From NCBI RefSeq assembly GCF_000716785.1, contig NZ_JNYY01000009.1, positions 1 to 64,000 of the forward strand: a stretch of DNA of 64,000 nt. Reading direction: 5' to 3'. Below the pieces are notes generated by a model. That model did no database searches, was not told the DNA's origin, and saw nothing but the letters and a program-made list of their open reading frames with translations. A program made the translations under genes and the position numbers. Below, in pieces: positions 42,985 through 50,955 of this stretch (position 1 is its first letter; each line of letters starts with the position of its first letter). The stretch is from Amycolatopsis vancoresmycina (GTDB taxonomy: Bacteria > Actinomycetota > Actinomycetes > Mycobacteriales > Pseudonocardiaceae).

Positions 42985-44577
42985 TCAGCGCAGTTCGCCG
43001 TCCGCCAGGTGCAGCGTGCGGTCGATGCCGATCTCGGCCAGGAACCGCTCGTCGTGGCTGACGACGACGAACGCGCCGCGGTACGCCGTCAGCGCGCTCT
43101 CCAGCTGTCCGGTGCTGACCAGGTCGAGGTTGTTCGTCGGCTCGTCCAGCAACAGCAGCTGCGGTGCCGGCTCCGCGAACAGGACGCAGGCGAGCGTCGC
43201 ACGCAGCCGCTCCCCGCCGGACAGCACGCCGACCGGCAGCTGCGCCCGCGGGCCGCGGAACAGGAAGCGGGCCAGCAGGTTCATCCGCTGCGCCGCCGGC
43301 ATGGCCGGGGCGGCCGCCGCCAGGTTGTCCGCGACGCTGCGGTCGTCGTCCAGCAGGTCCAGGCGCTGGGACAGGTACGCGGCCCGGCCCTCGGCGCGGG
43401 TGACGGTGCCGGCGGACGGCGCCAGCAACCCGGCGACGAGCTGCAGCAGCGTCGACTTGCCGGCGCCGTTCGGGCCGGTGAGCGCGATCCGCTCGGGACC
43501 GCGGATCGCCAGGTCGGCGCCGTCGCCGAAGAGGTCGCGCACCCGCAGGCCCGCGCCGAGGAACAGCGTCCGGCCCGCCGGGACCGCCGTCTGCGGCAGC
43601 TGCAGGCTGATCTTCTGCTCGCTGCGCAGTTCGCGCTCGGCCTGGTCCAGTTTGGCCTTGGCCGCGCCGACGCGCGCCGCGTGCGTGCCGTCCGCCTTGG
43701 CCGCCGACTCCTGGGCGTTGCGCTTCATCGTGCCGGCGAAGATCTTCGGCAGCCCGGCGTTGCCGAGATTGCGCGACGCCGTGCTCGCCCGCCGGGCGGC
43801 GCGCTCGCGGGCCTGCTGCAGCTCCCGCTTCTCGCGCTTGACCTCCTGTTCGGCACTGCGAATGTTCTTCTCGGCGACTTCGCGCGCGGCCCGGACGGCT
43901 TCTTCGTAGGCGGTGAAGTTGCCGCCGTGGAACCGGATTTCGCCGCGGTCGAGCTCGGCGATCCGGTCCATCCGGTCGAGCAGCGCGCGGTCGTGGCTGA
44001 CCACCAGCAGGCAGCCGGACCAGTCGTCCAGCACGGCGTAGAGCTTGCGGCGCGCTTCGAGGTCCAGGTTGTTCGTGGGTTCGTCCAGCAGCAGCACGTC
44101 CGGCCGTTTCAGCAGCTGCGCGGCGAGGCCGAGGGAAACGATCTGGCCGCCGCTGAGCGTGCCCAGCGTCCGGTCGAGCGCGAGCCCGGCCAGGCCGAGC
44201 CGGTCGAGCTGGGCGCGGGTGCGTTCCTCGATGTCCCAGTCGGTGCCGATGGTGGTGAAGTGCTCCTCGCCGACGTCCCCGGATTCGACGGCGGCGAGCG
44301 CGCGCAGCACCGGGGCGACGCCGAGGATCTCGGCGACGGACGGCTCCCCGCTCAGCGGCAGGTCCTGCGGGAGGTAGCCGAGCAGGCCGTCGACGACGGC
44401 GCTGCCGCCGGACGGCCGCAGGACCCCGGCGACGAGCTTCAGCAGGGTCGTCTTGCCGGAGCCGTTCGGGGCGACGAGGCCGGTGCGGCCGGCCGGGACC
44501 GTGGCGGACAGGTGGTCGAAGACGGGGGTGTCGTCCGGCCAGGAGAAGGACAGGCCGGACAGCACGATTTCGGACAT
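42985..44577 (-). CDS. ABC-F ATPase (ribosome protection or translation factor type)
   Basis: The 530-residue soluble protein has two ATPase domains and no membrane segments. The first has Walker A APNGSGKTTLLKL and signature LSGGQIVSL; the second has GPNGAGKSTLLQL and LSGGERLRA. A charged helical linker (about 240-300, EKNIRSAEQEVKREKRELQQ) joins them, as in ABC-F proteins that work in the ribosomal E-site. Antibiotic-protection members (Msr, Lsa, Vga types) and housekeeping members share this plan. The leader upstream, with a short ORF and attenuator-like structure, favours an antibiotic-inducible role. Confidence 0.9.
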   Translation of the reverse strand: MSEIVLSGLSFSWPDDTPVFDHLSATVPAGRTGLVAPNGSGKTTLLKLVAGVLRPSGGSAVVDGLLGYLPQDLPLSGEPSVAEILGVAPVLRALAAVESGDVGEEHFTTIGTDWDIEERTRAQLDRLGLAGLALDRTLGTLSGGQIVSLGLAAQLLKRPDVLLLDEPTNNLDLEARRKLYAVLDDWSGCLLVVSHDRALLDRMDRIAELDRGEIRFHGGNFTAYEEAVRAAREVAEKNIRSAEQEVKREKRELQQARERAARRASTASRNLGNAGLPKIFAGTMKRNAQESAAKADGTHAARVGAAKAKLDQAERELRSEQKISLQLPQTAVPAGRTLFLGAGLRVRDLFGDGADLAIRGPERIALTGPNGAGKSTLLQLVAGLLAPSAGTVTRAEGRAAYLSQRLDLLDDDRSVADNLAAAAPAMPAAQRMNLLARFLFRGPRAQLPVGVLSGGERLRATLACVLFAEPAPQLLLLDEPTNNLDLVSTGQLESALTAYRGAFVVVSHDERFLAEIGIDRTLHLADGELR

Positions 44578-44603
44578 GGCGAAGACCTCGATGGAGTGAA
44601 AGC

Positions 44604-44706
44604 GGAAAAGGGGACGTCGACAGCGGCCCGCACCGGCTCGGCCGGGGGCCTGCGGACTCCGGGGCTACCCGGAGATGTCGACGTCACCTGCCACGACTGC
44701 GCTCCT
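44604..44706 (-). promoter_or_regulatory. Attenuator-like leader of the ABC-F gene
   Basis: On the minus strand a leader ORF (44665-44694) is followed by structure. A local hairpin, CTCCGGG/CCCGGAG (44657-44663 with 44668-44674), has the leader's stop codon in its loop. A 10-bp long-range pairing joins GACGTCGACA inside the leader ORF (44676-44685) to TGTCGACGTC (44613-44622). The latter is followed by CCCCTTTT, a possible intrinsic terminator. A ribosome stalled on the leader would block the long-range stem and allow read-through. This is inferred from sequence only. Confidence 0.55.
44665..44694 (-). CDS. Possible leader peptide upstream of the ABC-F gene
   Basis: This is a 9-residue ORF, VAGDVDISG, from GTG 44692-44694. 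A strong AGGAG (44702-44706) lies 7 bases upstream. An in-frame ATG at 44731-44733 would give 22 residues but has no binding site. Its codons form one arm of the predicted attenuator. It ends 87 bases before the ABC-F start. Confidence 0.5.
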   Translation of the reverse strand: MAGDVDISG

Positions 44707-44772
44707 GGAGAAAGGGATCTTCCCGTCGAACATAGCAGGGTTGGCGGGGCAGGCCCGGGGTAACCGCCCCGG

Positions 44773-45795
44773 ATGCGCATCGTGGTGACCGGAGCAACGG
44801 GCAACATCGGGACCGGGGTCGTGCGCGCGTTGCGCGCCGACCCGCAGGTCGAGGCCGTCGTCGGGCTCGCGCGGCGGCCGGCGGACGGTGTGGTCACGGC
44901 CGACGTCGAACGCGACGACCTCGTGCCGCACCTGCGCGGCGCCGACGCCGTCGTGCACCTGGCGTGGCTGTTCCAGCCCACCCGCCGTCCCGAACGCACC
45001 TGGCGCGCGAACGTCCTCGGCTCGATGCGGGTGTTCGAAGCGGCGGCCACGGCCGGCGTGCCGAGACTCGTGTACACGTCGTCGATCGGCGCGTATTCGC
45101 CGCGCGAGGACGACGAGCCGGTCACCGAGGACTGGCCGACGCACGGCTGGCCGGGAGCGGCCTACACGCGGGAAAAGGCTTATCTGGAGCGGTATCTCGA
45201 CGCGTTCGAGGCGCGGCACCCGAAGGTGGACGTCGTCCGCATGCGGCCGGGTTTCGTGTTCCAGCGGAGTGCGGCGACGGAACAGCGGCGCCTGTTCGGC
45301 GGGCCGTTCGTGCCGGGTTCGCTGGTGCGCCCCGGCCTGCTCCCGGTGCTGCCGGACGTCCGCGGCCTGCGCGTCCAGATCGTGCACACCGACGACCTCG
45401 CCGACGCCGTCCGGCGGGCGGTGACGCGGTCGGTGCGCGGGCCGTTCAACATCGCGACGGGCCCGGTCGTCGACCCGCGGTTCGCGGCGGACCTCCTGGG
45501 TGCACGCCCGATCCCGGTGCCGGCCGGCGTGGTCCGCGCGGCGGTGGACGCGGCCTGGCGCCTGCACGCGATCCCCGCCACCCCTGGCCTCTTCGACGCC
45601 GTCATGCGGCTGCCCGTCATGGACACGAGCCGGGCCCGGTCCGAATTGGACTGGCAACCCGAGCACGACGCCGCGGTCACGCTGCAGGAGTTCCTCGCGG
45701 GGTTGCGGGAGGGCGCGGGGGCGGACACGGCACCGCTGGCGCCGGACCGGCACCGGCTGCACGAGATCGCCACCGGGGTGGGCCGTCACCCCTGA
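44773..45795 (+). CDS. NAD-dependent epimerase/dehydratase-family protein
   Basis: The 340-residue extended short-chain dehydrogenase has the nucleotide motif VVTGATGNIGTGVVRAL, the DAVVHLAWLF strand and the active-site TSSIGAYSP with YTREK (Tyr-x3-Lys, near 136-140). It resembles sugar-nucleotide epimerases, but the actual substrate is unclear. The ATG is at 44773 and no close operon partner is on this strand. It is convergent with larC, with 10 bases between stops. Confidence 0.85.
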   Translation: MRIVVTGATGNIGTGVVRALRADPQVEAVVGLARRPADGVVTADVERDDLVPHLRGADAVVHLAWLFQPTRRPERTWRANVLGSMRVFEAAATAGVPRLVYTSSIGAYSPREDDEPVTEDWPTHGWPGAAYTREKAYLERYLDAFEARHPKVDVVRMRPGFVFQRSAATEQRRLFGGPFVPGSLVRPGLLPVLPDVRGLRVQIVHTDDLADAVRRAVTRSVRGPFNIATGPVVDPRFAADLLGARPIPVPAGVVRAAVDAAWRLHAIPATPGLFDAVMRLPVMDTSRARSELDWQPEHDAAVTLQEFLAGLREGAGADTAPLAPDRHRLHEIATGVGRHP

Positions 45796-45805
45796 CGGCC
45801 CACCG

Positions 45806-46987
45806 TCAGAGCGCGGCCGCGCGCACCTCGTCCAGCACCCGGCGCAGGGGCTGCCCGCTCGCTTCCGCGGCCGCCTTCACTTCCTCGTACTCCGGCTGGG
45901 TCGTGACCACCTCGCCGTTCAGGTACCCCCGCTTCACGCTGACCGGTGTTCCCCGGTAGTCCACCGTGACGCTGTCCCGCGGCAGCGCCCGCCGTTCGAC
46001 GGGGGACAGGCGGACGCCCAGCGTCGACGTGTGGGCGAAGACCGCCGCGCAGACGCCGTCGACGCGGTCTCCGGCCGCCAGTGCCGTGAGGACCACACCC
46101 GGCCGGCCCTTCGGGGCCGTCACCGGTGCGCACCAGGCGTCCGCGGCGCCCGCAGCGCGCAGCGCGGCCAGGATTTCCGGCCACAGCCGGGGATCCAGGT
46201 CGTCCACCGTGGTCTCGACCACCGTCATCGCCGTCGGCACCCACGCCGGAGCCGCGCCCGCGCCCGCGCCGACGACCACGCGGACGACGTTCGCGTGGCC
46301 GGGCGGGTCGGCGGTGCCCGCGCCGACGCCGGTCCGCCGCGGCACGCACGCCGGCATCGGGCCGTAGGCCGCGGCCAGCGTCACGAGCAGGGCGGCACCG
46401 GTCGGCGTGCACAGCTCGCGCGCGGCCGGGTGCGCGGCCACCGGGGCGGCGGCCGCGGTGAGCAACTCCAGGACCGCGGGCGGGGGCACGGTCAGCCGGC
46501 CGTGCGCCGCGGTCACCGTGCCGCCGCCGACCGCGATCGGCGACACCGTGACGGGTGCGTCCAGCAGCCCCAGCGCGTCCAGCCCGAGCGCGCAGCCCAC
46601 GATGTCGACGATGGCGTCGAGCGCGCCCACCTCGTGGAAGTGCACCCGCGCCGGCTCGATGCCGTGCACGGCCGCCTCCGCCTCGGCCAGCCTGCCGAAC
46701 ACGTCGGTGGCGAACCGTTCCGCCGCCGCGGGCAGCGCGGAGCTGCCGATCAGCTCGAGGATCTCCGGCAGGTGCCGGGCGTGCGCCGTCTCGGGCGCCT
46801 CGACGACGACCTGCCGCGCGCGCAGCCCGTGCCGCCGCACCACCCGCTCGGTGAGCCGGACGTCGTCGAGCCGCAGCCGCGCGAGTCCCGCGAGGACGCC
46901 GTCGAAGTCCGCGCCCGCGTCGACCAGCGCGGCCAGCAGCATGTCGCCGGCGCACCCGTTCCCGGCGTCGATCCACCCGACCGTCAC
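45806..46987 (-). CDS. larC: Nickel-insertion protein LarC (nickel-pincer cofactor)
   Basis: The 393-residue protein should insert Ni(II) into the thiolated pyridinium dinucleotide, the last step in making the nickel-pincer nucleotide cofactor of lactate racemase-type enzymes. Family features are GWIDAGNGCAGDMLLAALVDAGA at the N-terminus, VHFHEVGALDAIVDIVGCAL near 115 and a C-terminal domain with VVETTVDDLDPRLWPEILAAL. It is one uninterrupted frame, unlike species where larC is split into larC1 and larC2. GTG 46985-46987 overlaps the larB stop (GTGA). Confidence 0.92.
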   Translation of the reverse strand: MTVGWIDAGNGCAGDMLLAALVDAGADFDGVLAGLARLRLDDVRLTERVVRRHGLRARQVVVEAPETAHARHLPEILELIGSSALPAAAERFATDVFGRLAEAEAAVHGIEPARVHFHEVGALDAIVDIVGCALGLDALGLLDAPVTVSPIAVGGGTVTAAHGRLTVPPPAVLELLTAAAAPVAAHPAARELCTPTGAALLVTLAAAYGPMPACVPRRTGVGAGTADPPGHANVVRVVVGAGAGAAPAWVPTAMTVVETTVDDLDPRLWPEILAALRAAGAADAWCAPVTAPKGRPGVVLTALAAGDRVDGVCAAVFAHTSTLGVRLSPVERRALPRDSVTVDYRGTPVSVKRGYLNGEVVTTQPEYEEVKAAAEASGQPLRRVLDEVRAAAL

Positions 46988-47691
46988 GGCGCCACCGACT
47001 GCCGGGCGACGCGGGCCGCGGCGACGCCCGCGCCGAAGCCGTTGTCGATGTTGACCGTCACCACGCCGGGCGCGCAGCTGTTCAGCATGGTCAGGAACGC
47101 GGTCAGCCCGTCGAGGTGCCAGCCGTAGCCGACGCTCGTCGGCACCGCGACCAGCGGCGTGCCGCACAGTCCACCGAGGACGGTCGGCAGCGCCGCCTCC
47201 ATCCCGGCGATCGCCACGACGGCGTCGGCGGCGGCGATCCGGTCGCGTTCGGCCAGCAGCCGGTGCAGCCCGGCCACCCCGACGTCGACGACGAGGTCCG
47301 GTACCGCGCCGAAGACCGCGACCGTCGTGGCGCACTCCCGGGCGACGGGCAGGTCCGAGGTGCCCGCGCACACCACGGCGACGCGGCCGCGCGGCGCGGG
47401 CAGCGGCCCGAGCGTCACCGTGCGGCCCGCGTCGTCGATGTCCGCGCCGGGCAGGGTTTCCCGGCATCGCGCCCGCGCCTCTTCGCCGACGCGGGTGGCG
47501 AGCACGGCCCGGCCCGGGTGGGCCTGGTGCAGCCGCGCGAGCGCCGCGCCGATCTGCGCCGGTGTCTTGCCCGCACCGAAGACGACTTCCGGGTCGCCGG
47601 TGCGGGCGGCGCGGTCGAGGTCCAGCCGGGCGAATCCGAGATCCGCCGTGGCGGCGGTCGTCGTTCCCTCTGTCGATACCACGGCCGACAC
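46984..47691 (-). CDS. larB: Pyridinium-3,5-biscarboxylate synthase LarB (nickel-pincer cofactor)
   Basis: The 235-residue PurE-like enzyme carboxylates and hydrolyses nicotinic acid adenine dinucleotide in the first pathway step. Signatures are DPEVVFGAGKTPAQIGAAL, VAVVCAGTSDLPVARECATT, VVDVGVAGLHRLL and VAIAGMEAALPTVLGGL. GTG 47689-47691 is the start. It is translationally coupled to larC and divergent from larE. No larA (lactate racemase) lies in the window, so the client enzyme is unknown. Confidence 0.93.
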   Translation of the reverse strand: MSAVVSTEGTTTAATADLGFARLDLDRAARTGDPEVVFGAGKTPAQIGAALARLHQAHPGRAVLATRVGEEARARCRETLPGADIDDAGRTVTLGPLPAPRGRVAVVCAGTSDLPVARECATTVAVFGAVPDLVVDVGVAGLHRLLAERDRIAAADAVVAIAGMEAALPTVLGGLCGTPLVAVPTSVGYGWHLDGLTAFLTMLNSCAPGVVTVNIDNGFGAGVAAARVARQSVAP

Positions 47692-47879
47692 GGTAGACAG
47701 CAGCCGCGCCCGCTGTAAACGTTCCGCCGGGGATGCCGCACGAATACGGCAATGGGTTGACTCGGGAGAACCACCGCGATCGACTTACCGCACGCCGAGG
47801 TGCCGCCGAGTGGAGGACACGTGCTTTTTTCACGGCTGAACCGGATCAGGGAGACCAGACGACCAGCGGGAATGCGGTA

Positions 47880-48698
47880 ATGCGCGCCGGAATCGAAGAT
47901 CGGCTGCTGGCCGGGGTCCGCGCGCTGGGCAGTGTGGCCGTCGCGTTCTCCGGTGGTGTCGACTCGGCGCTGGTGCTGGCCGCGGCCGTGCGGGCGCTGC
48001 CGGCCGGCCGCGTGCTGGCGGCGATCGCCGACTCGCCGAGCCTCGCGCGGGCGGAACTCGTTGCCGCGCGGGAGATCGCGGCCGGCCTGGCCGTCGAGCT
48101 GGCCGAGGTGCCGGTCGCCGAGCTGGCGGTTCCCGGCTACCGGGACAACGCCGGCGACCGCTGCTACTTCTGCAAGCAGACGGTGCTGACCGCGATCGGC
48201 GAGCTCGCGCACCGGCGCGGCTTCGCGCACGTGGCCACCGGAACGCACGCCGACGACCACCGGGCGCTGCACCGCCCCGGCCTGCGCGCCGCCCGTGAAC
48301 TGCAGGTCGTCGAGCCGCTGGCCGCGGCCGGGCTGGGCAAGAGCGACGTCCGGGCGCTGGCCGCCGCCTGGTCGCTACCGGTGGCGGACAAGCCGTCGGC
48401 GCCGTGCCTCGCCTCGCGCATCTCGGCCGGTGTGCCCGTCTCGATCGGCCGGCTGGGCCTGGTGGAACGGGCGGAGATCGCGGTGCGCGCGCGGCTGGCC
48501 GAGGCCGGGATCCGCCCGCGGGACCTGCGGGTCCGGCTGCTGGGCGAGGGGTTCCGGGTGGAGCTGGACGCCCCGGCGCACGCCGCCGCCGGCGCCGGGC
48601 TCGCCGCGGCGCTGGTCGCCGAACTGGGCGCGCTCGGGTTGTCCGGGCCGGGCACGGTTTCGCGCTACCACGCGCCCGCGCTCACTCCGCCGCTGTAG
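47880..48698 (+). CDS. larE: Sulfur-transfer ATPase LarE (nickel-pincer cofactor)
   Basis: The 272-residue PP-loop protein has the ATP motif AFSGGVDSALVLAAAV near residue 20. It adenylates the cofactor precursor's carboxylates and supplies sulfur to give thiocarboxylates. Cysteines occur in NAGDRCYFCKQTV and in KPSAPCLASRISAG; the latter is a candidate sulfur-donor position. ATG 47880 is chosen by homology, as the binding site is weak. It is divergent from larBC across 188 bases and lies 229 bases before the SARP gene on the same strand. Confidence 0.92.
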   Translation: MRAGIEDRLLAGVRALGSVAVAFSGGVDSALVLAAAVRALPAGRVLAAIADSPSLARAELVAAREIAAGLAVELAEVPVAELAVPGYRDNAGDRCYFCKQTVLTAIGELAHRRGFAHVATGTHADDHRALHRPGLRAARELQVVEPLAAAGLGKSDVRALAAAWSLPVADKPSAPCLASRISAGVPVSIGRLGLVERAEIAVRARLAEAGIRPRDLRVRLLGEGFRVELDAPAHAAAGAGLAAALVAELGALGLSGPGTVSRYHAPALTPPL

Positions 48699-48927
48699 TC
48701 GATCGCTTATTTTCCGTGACTTCTGTGGTCATTTTTGCCGCCGTCCCGGCGGCCCGGGAGAAATGTGCCGGTATCGGCTGGTCGCTATTCGCATCCGAAT
48801 GGCCGCCGTCAAATCGCCATCGTGCTTTCTTCGTTTTGCGGGGTTTGCTTTTCGGCTATGTTCCTACAGGTCCGCGCGACGGCGCTGCGAACGGTAGCCG
48901 TGCGCGTACGGTGGGGAGGATCGCAAA

Positions 48928-50766
48928 GTGTACTTCAAGTTGCTCGGCACCCTGCGGGTCCAGCACGACGGGCAGCGGGTGGACCTCGGCGGCCTGCGCC
49001 AGCAGCGGCTCCTGGTGATGCTCCTGCTCGACGCCGACAAGGTGGTCAGTGCCGACCGGCTGCTCGAGGCCATGTGGGACGCCGAGCCGCCGGTGACCGC
49101 CCGCCGTCAGCTGCACAACGCCGTCGCCGCGCTGCGGCGCAGCTTCGGGGCGGCCAAGCACATCGTCGTCAAGGACGGTCCCGGGTACCGGATCACCGTG
49201 GCCGCGCAGGACGTCGACGCCCACCGGTTCACCACGATGGCCGCGGCCGCTTCGGCGGCGGCCGCGACCGGGCGCACCGCGGCGGCCGTGGAACTGCTGG
49301 AGGCGGCGCTCGCCCTGTGGGACGGGCCGGCGCTGTCGGGGCTGAACAGCCCGGTGTTCGAGATCGTCGCCGCGCGGTTCGAGGAGAACCGGTTGTCCGC
49401 GACCGAACGGCTCATCGGGCTGCGGCTGGACGGCGGTGACGCGGCGGCGGTGGTGCCGCAGCTGGGCGAGCTCGTGTCGCGGCACCCGCTGCGCGAGGAG
49501 ACCCGCAAGCTGCTGATGCTCGCCCTGCACCGGTGCGGCCGCACGGCCGACGCGCTCAACGCCTACGAGCAGGGCCGCCGGCTGCTGCGGGACGAGCTCG
49601 GCGTCGACCCCGGCGCGAGCCTGCGCGAGCTGTACGAGCGGATCCTGCGCGACGACCTGCCCCGGCGCGCACCGGCGAAGGCGGCGGAAACCGCGCCCGG
49701 GGGCCGGTCCTTCCTGCCGTACGACACCGCCCACTTCACCGGCCGGGCCGACGAACTGCGGTTCCTGACCGGCTGCCGTCCGGCCGGGACCGCGCTGAGC
49801 ATCCTGGCCATCGACGGCATGGCCGGCGTCGGCAAGACGACGCTGGCCGTCCGGCTCGCCCACCAGCTGGCGCACGGGTTCCCGGCGGCGCACCTGTTCG
49901 TCGACCTGCACGGGCACACCGCCGGCCAGGAGCCCCTGGAGCCGGGGGCGGTGCTGGAGCGGCTGCTGCTGGACTTCGGGCTCGCGCCCGCGCAGATCCC
50001 GCGTGACACCGGGCAGCGCGCCGCGCGCTGGCGGGCGGAGGTCGCCGAACGGCGGGTGCTCGTGGTGCTGGACAACGCGCTCGACGCCGGCCAGGTCCGC
50101 CCGCTGCTGCCGGGCACCGGCAAGGCGCAGGTGATCATCACCAGCCGGCGGCGGCTCGCCGGCCTCGACGGCGTGACGTCCCGCTCGCTCGACGTGTTCC
50201 CGCCGCGGGACGCGGCGGCCCTGTTCACCCGCGTCGCGGGCGCCGACCGGACGGCGCACCGCCCGGACGCGGTCGCCGAGGTGGTCGCGCTGTGCGGCCA
50301 CCTGCCGCTGGCGGTGGGGATCGCGGCGTGGCGGTTCCACAACCGGCCGGCGTGGTCGCTGGAGGACCTGGTGTTCCGGCTGCGCGACCCGGCCGCCCGG
50401 CTCGCCGAGCTCCGCCTGGGCGACCGTAGCGTGGCTTCGCAGTTCGAGGTGTCGTACCGGAACCTCTCGGCCGGGCAGCAACGGCTGTTGCGCGTCCTGG
50501 GCTGCACCGCGCACCCCGGCGAGGAGTTCGACGCGGGCACCGCGGCGCTGCTGCTGGACCAGCCCGTCCCGGAGGCGGAGCGGCTGCTGGAGGAGCTGTT
50601 CGACGCGCACCTGCTCCGCCAGCGGGCCGCGGGGCGGTACCACTTCCACGACCTGGTGCAGGAACACGCGCGCACGAAGGCCGACGAGCCGGACGACGGC
50701 CTGCTGACGAAGTTCGGCCGCACCACGCTGCCCGCGGTGACCAAAGTGGAGTGCCGCCTGGGCTGA
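48928..50766 (+). CDS. SARP-family pathway regulator with NB-ARC ATPase domain
   Basis: The 612-residue activator has an OmpR-like winged helix at about 1-95 (DLGGLRQQRLLVMLLLDADK), then a bacterial transcriptional activation domain at about 96-250 (NRLSATERLIGLRLDGGDAA, DELGVDPGASLRELYERIL). An NB-ARC/STAND ATPase domain follows with P-loop GMAGVGKTTLAVRLA near 299 and HLPLAVGIAAWR. It is an AfsR-like SARP lacking the TPR tail. GTG 48928 has GGAGG upstream. SARPs bind direct repeats with an 11-bp period; two such arrays begin the operons downstream, so it is the likely cluster activator. Confidence 0.93.
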   Translation: MYFKLLGTLRVQHDGQRVDLGGLRQQRLLVMLLLDADKVVSADRLLEAMWDAEPPVTARRQLHNAVAALRRSFGAAKHIVVKDGPGYRITVAAQDVDAHRFTTMAAAASAAAATGRTAAAVELLEAALALWDGPALSGLNSPVFEIVAARFEENRLSATERLIGLRLDGGDAAAVVPQLGELVSRHPLREETRKLLMLALHRCGRTADALNAYEQGRRLLRDELGVDPGASLRELYERILRDDLPRRAPAKAAETAPGGRSFLPYDTAHFTGRADELRFLTGCRPAGTALSILAIDGMAGVGKTTLAVRLAHQLAHGFPAAHLFVDLHGHTAGQEPLEPGAVLERLLLDFGLAPAQIPRDTGQRAARWRAEVAERRVLVVLDNALDAGQVRPLLPGTGKAQVIITSRRRLAGLDGVTSRSLDVFPPRDAAALFTRVAGADRTAHRPDAVAEVVALCGHLPLAVGIAAWRFHNRPAWSLEDLVFRLRDPAARLAELRLGDRSVASQFEVSYRNLSAGQQRLLRVLGCTAHPGEEFDAGTAALLLDQPVPEAERLLEELFDAHLLRQRAAGRYHFHDLVQEHARTKADEPDDGLLTKFGRTTLPAVTKVECRLG

Positions 50767-50767
50767 G

Positions 50768-50822
50768 CGCGGGCAGGGGCGGACCGGCTTCCGGGGCGGG
50801 GGCCGGTTTTTTCGTGCCCGCG
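50768..50822 (+). terminator. Intrinsic terminator after the SARP gene
   Basis: A stem ACCGGC (50783-50788) / GCCGGT (50802-50807) is followed by TTTTTT ending at 50812. A surrounding repeat, CGCGGGCA (50768-50775) / TGCCCGCG (50815-50822), encloses it. It separates the regulator's transcript from the next operon, whose promoter must therefore be its own. Confidence 0.65.
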
Positions 50823-50838
50823 GGCCGCCGCCGGGCCA

Positions 50839-50894
50839 CCGATGCAGCGCCGATGCGCCGGGGAGGCCGCGCCGATGGCCGCGGCGGGCAGGCT
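50839..50894 (+). promoter_or_regulatory. SARP-type direct-repeat operator and promoter, operon 1
   Basis: CCGATG occurs at 50839, 50850 and 50872, so at 11-base steps with the third position (50861) degenerate (GGGAGG). The last unit, CCGATGG, is followed by CCGCGGCGGG and then CAGGCT (50889-50894), a possible -10 17 bases from the unit's start. The same spacing and similar flanks occur at 59855-59899. Heptamer-like direct repeats at 11 bp just before the -10 are the known signature of SARP binding. The start codon of the ligase gene is 62 bases after the -10. Confidence 0.75.
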
Positions 50895-50955
50895 CGGTGG
50901 TGGATCCGAACCCCCGTCCCGGCGCCGTCGCGGGCCCGCACCAGAAAGTGACGAC

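Noticed and set aside
47692..47879. Possible nickel-responsive (NikR-type) operator between larB and larE
   Set aside because: Only short, imperfect repeats (TTACCGCA and TGCGGTAA far apart) are present and do not match a known site closely enough.
48699..48927. Search for a CCGATG array before the SARP gene itself
   Set aside because: No repeat with 11-base period was found; autoregulation through the same motif is not supported.
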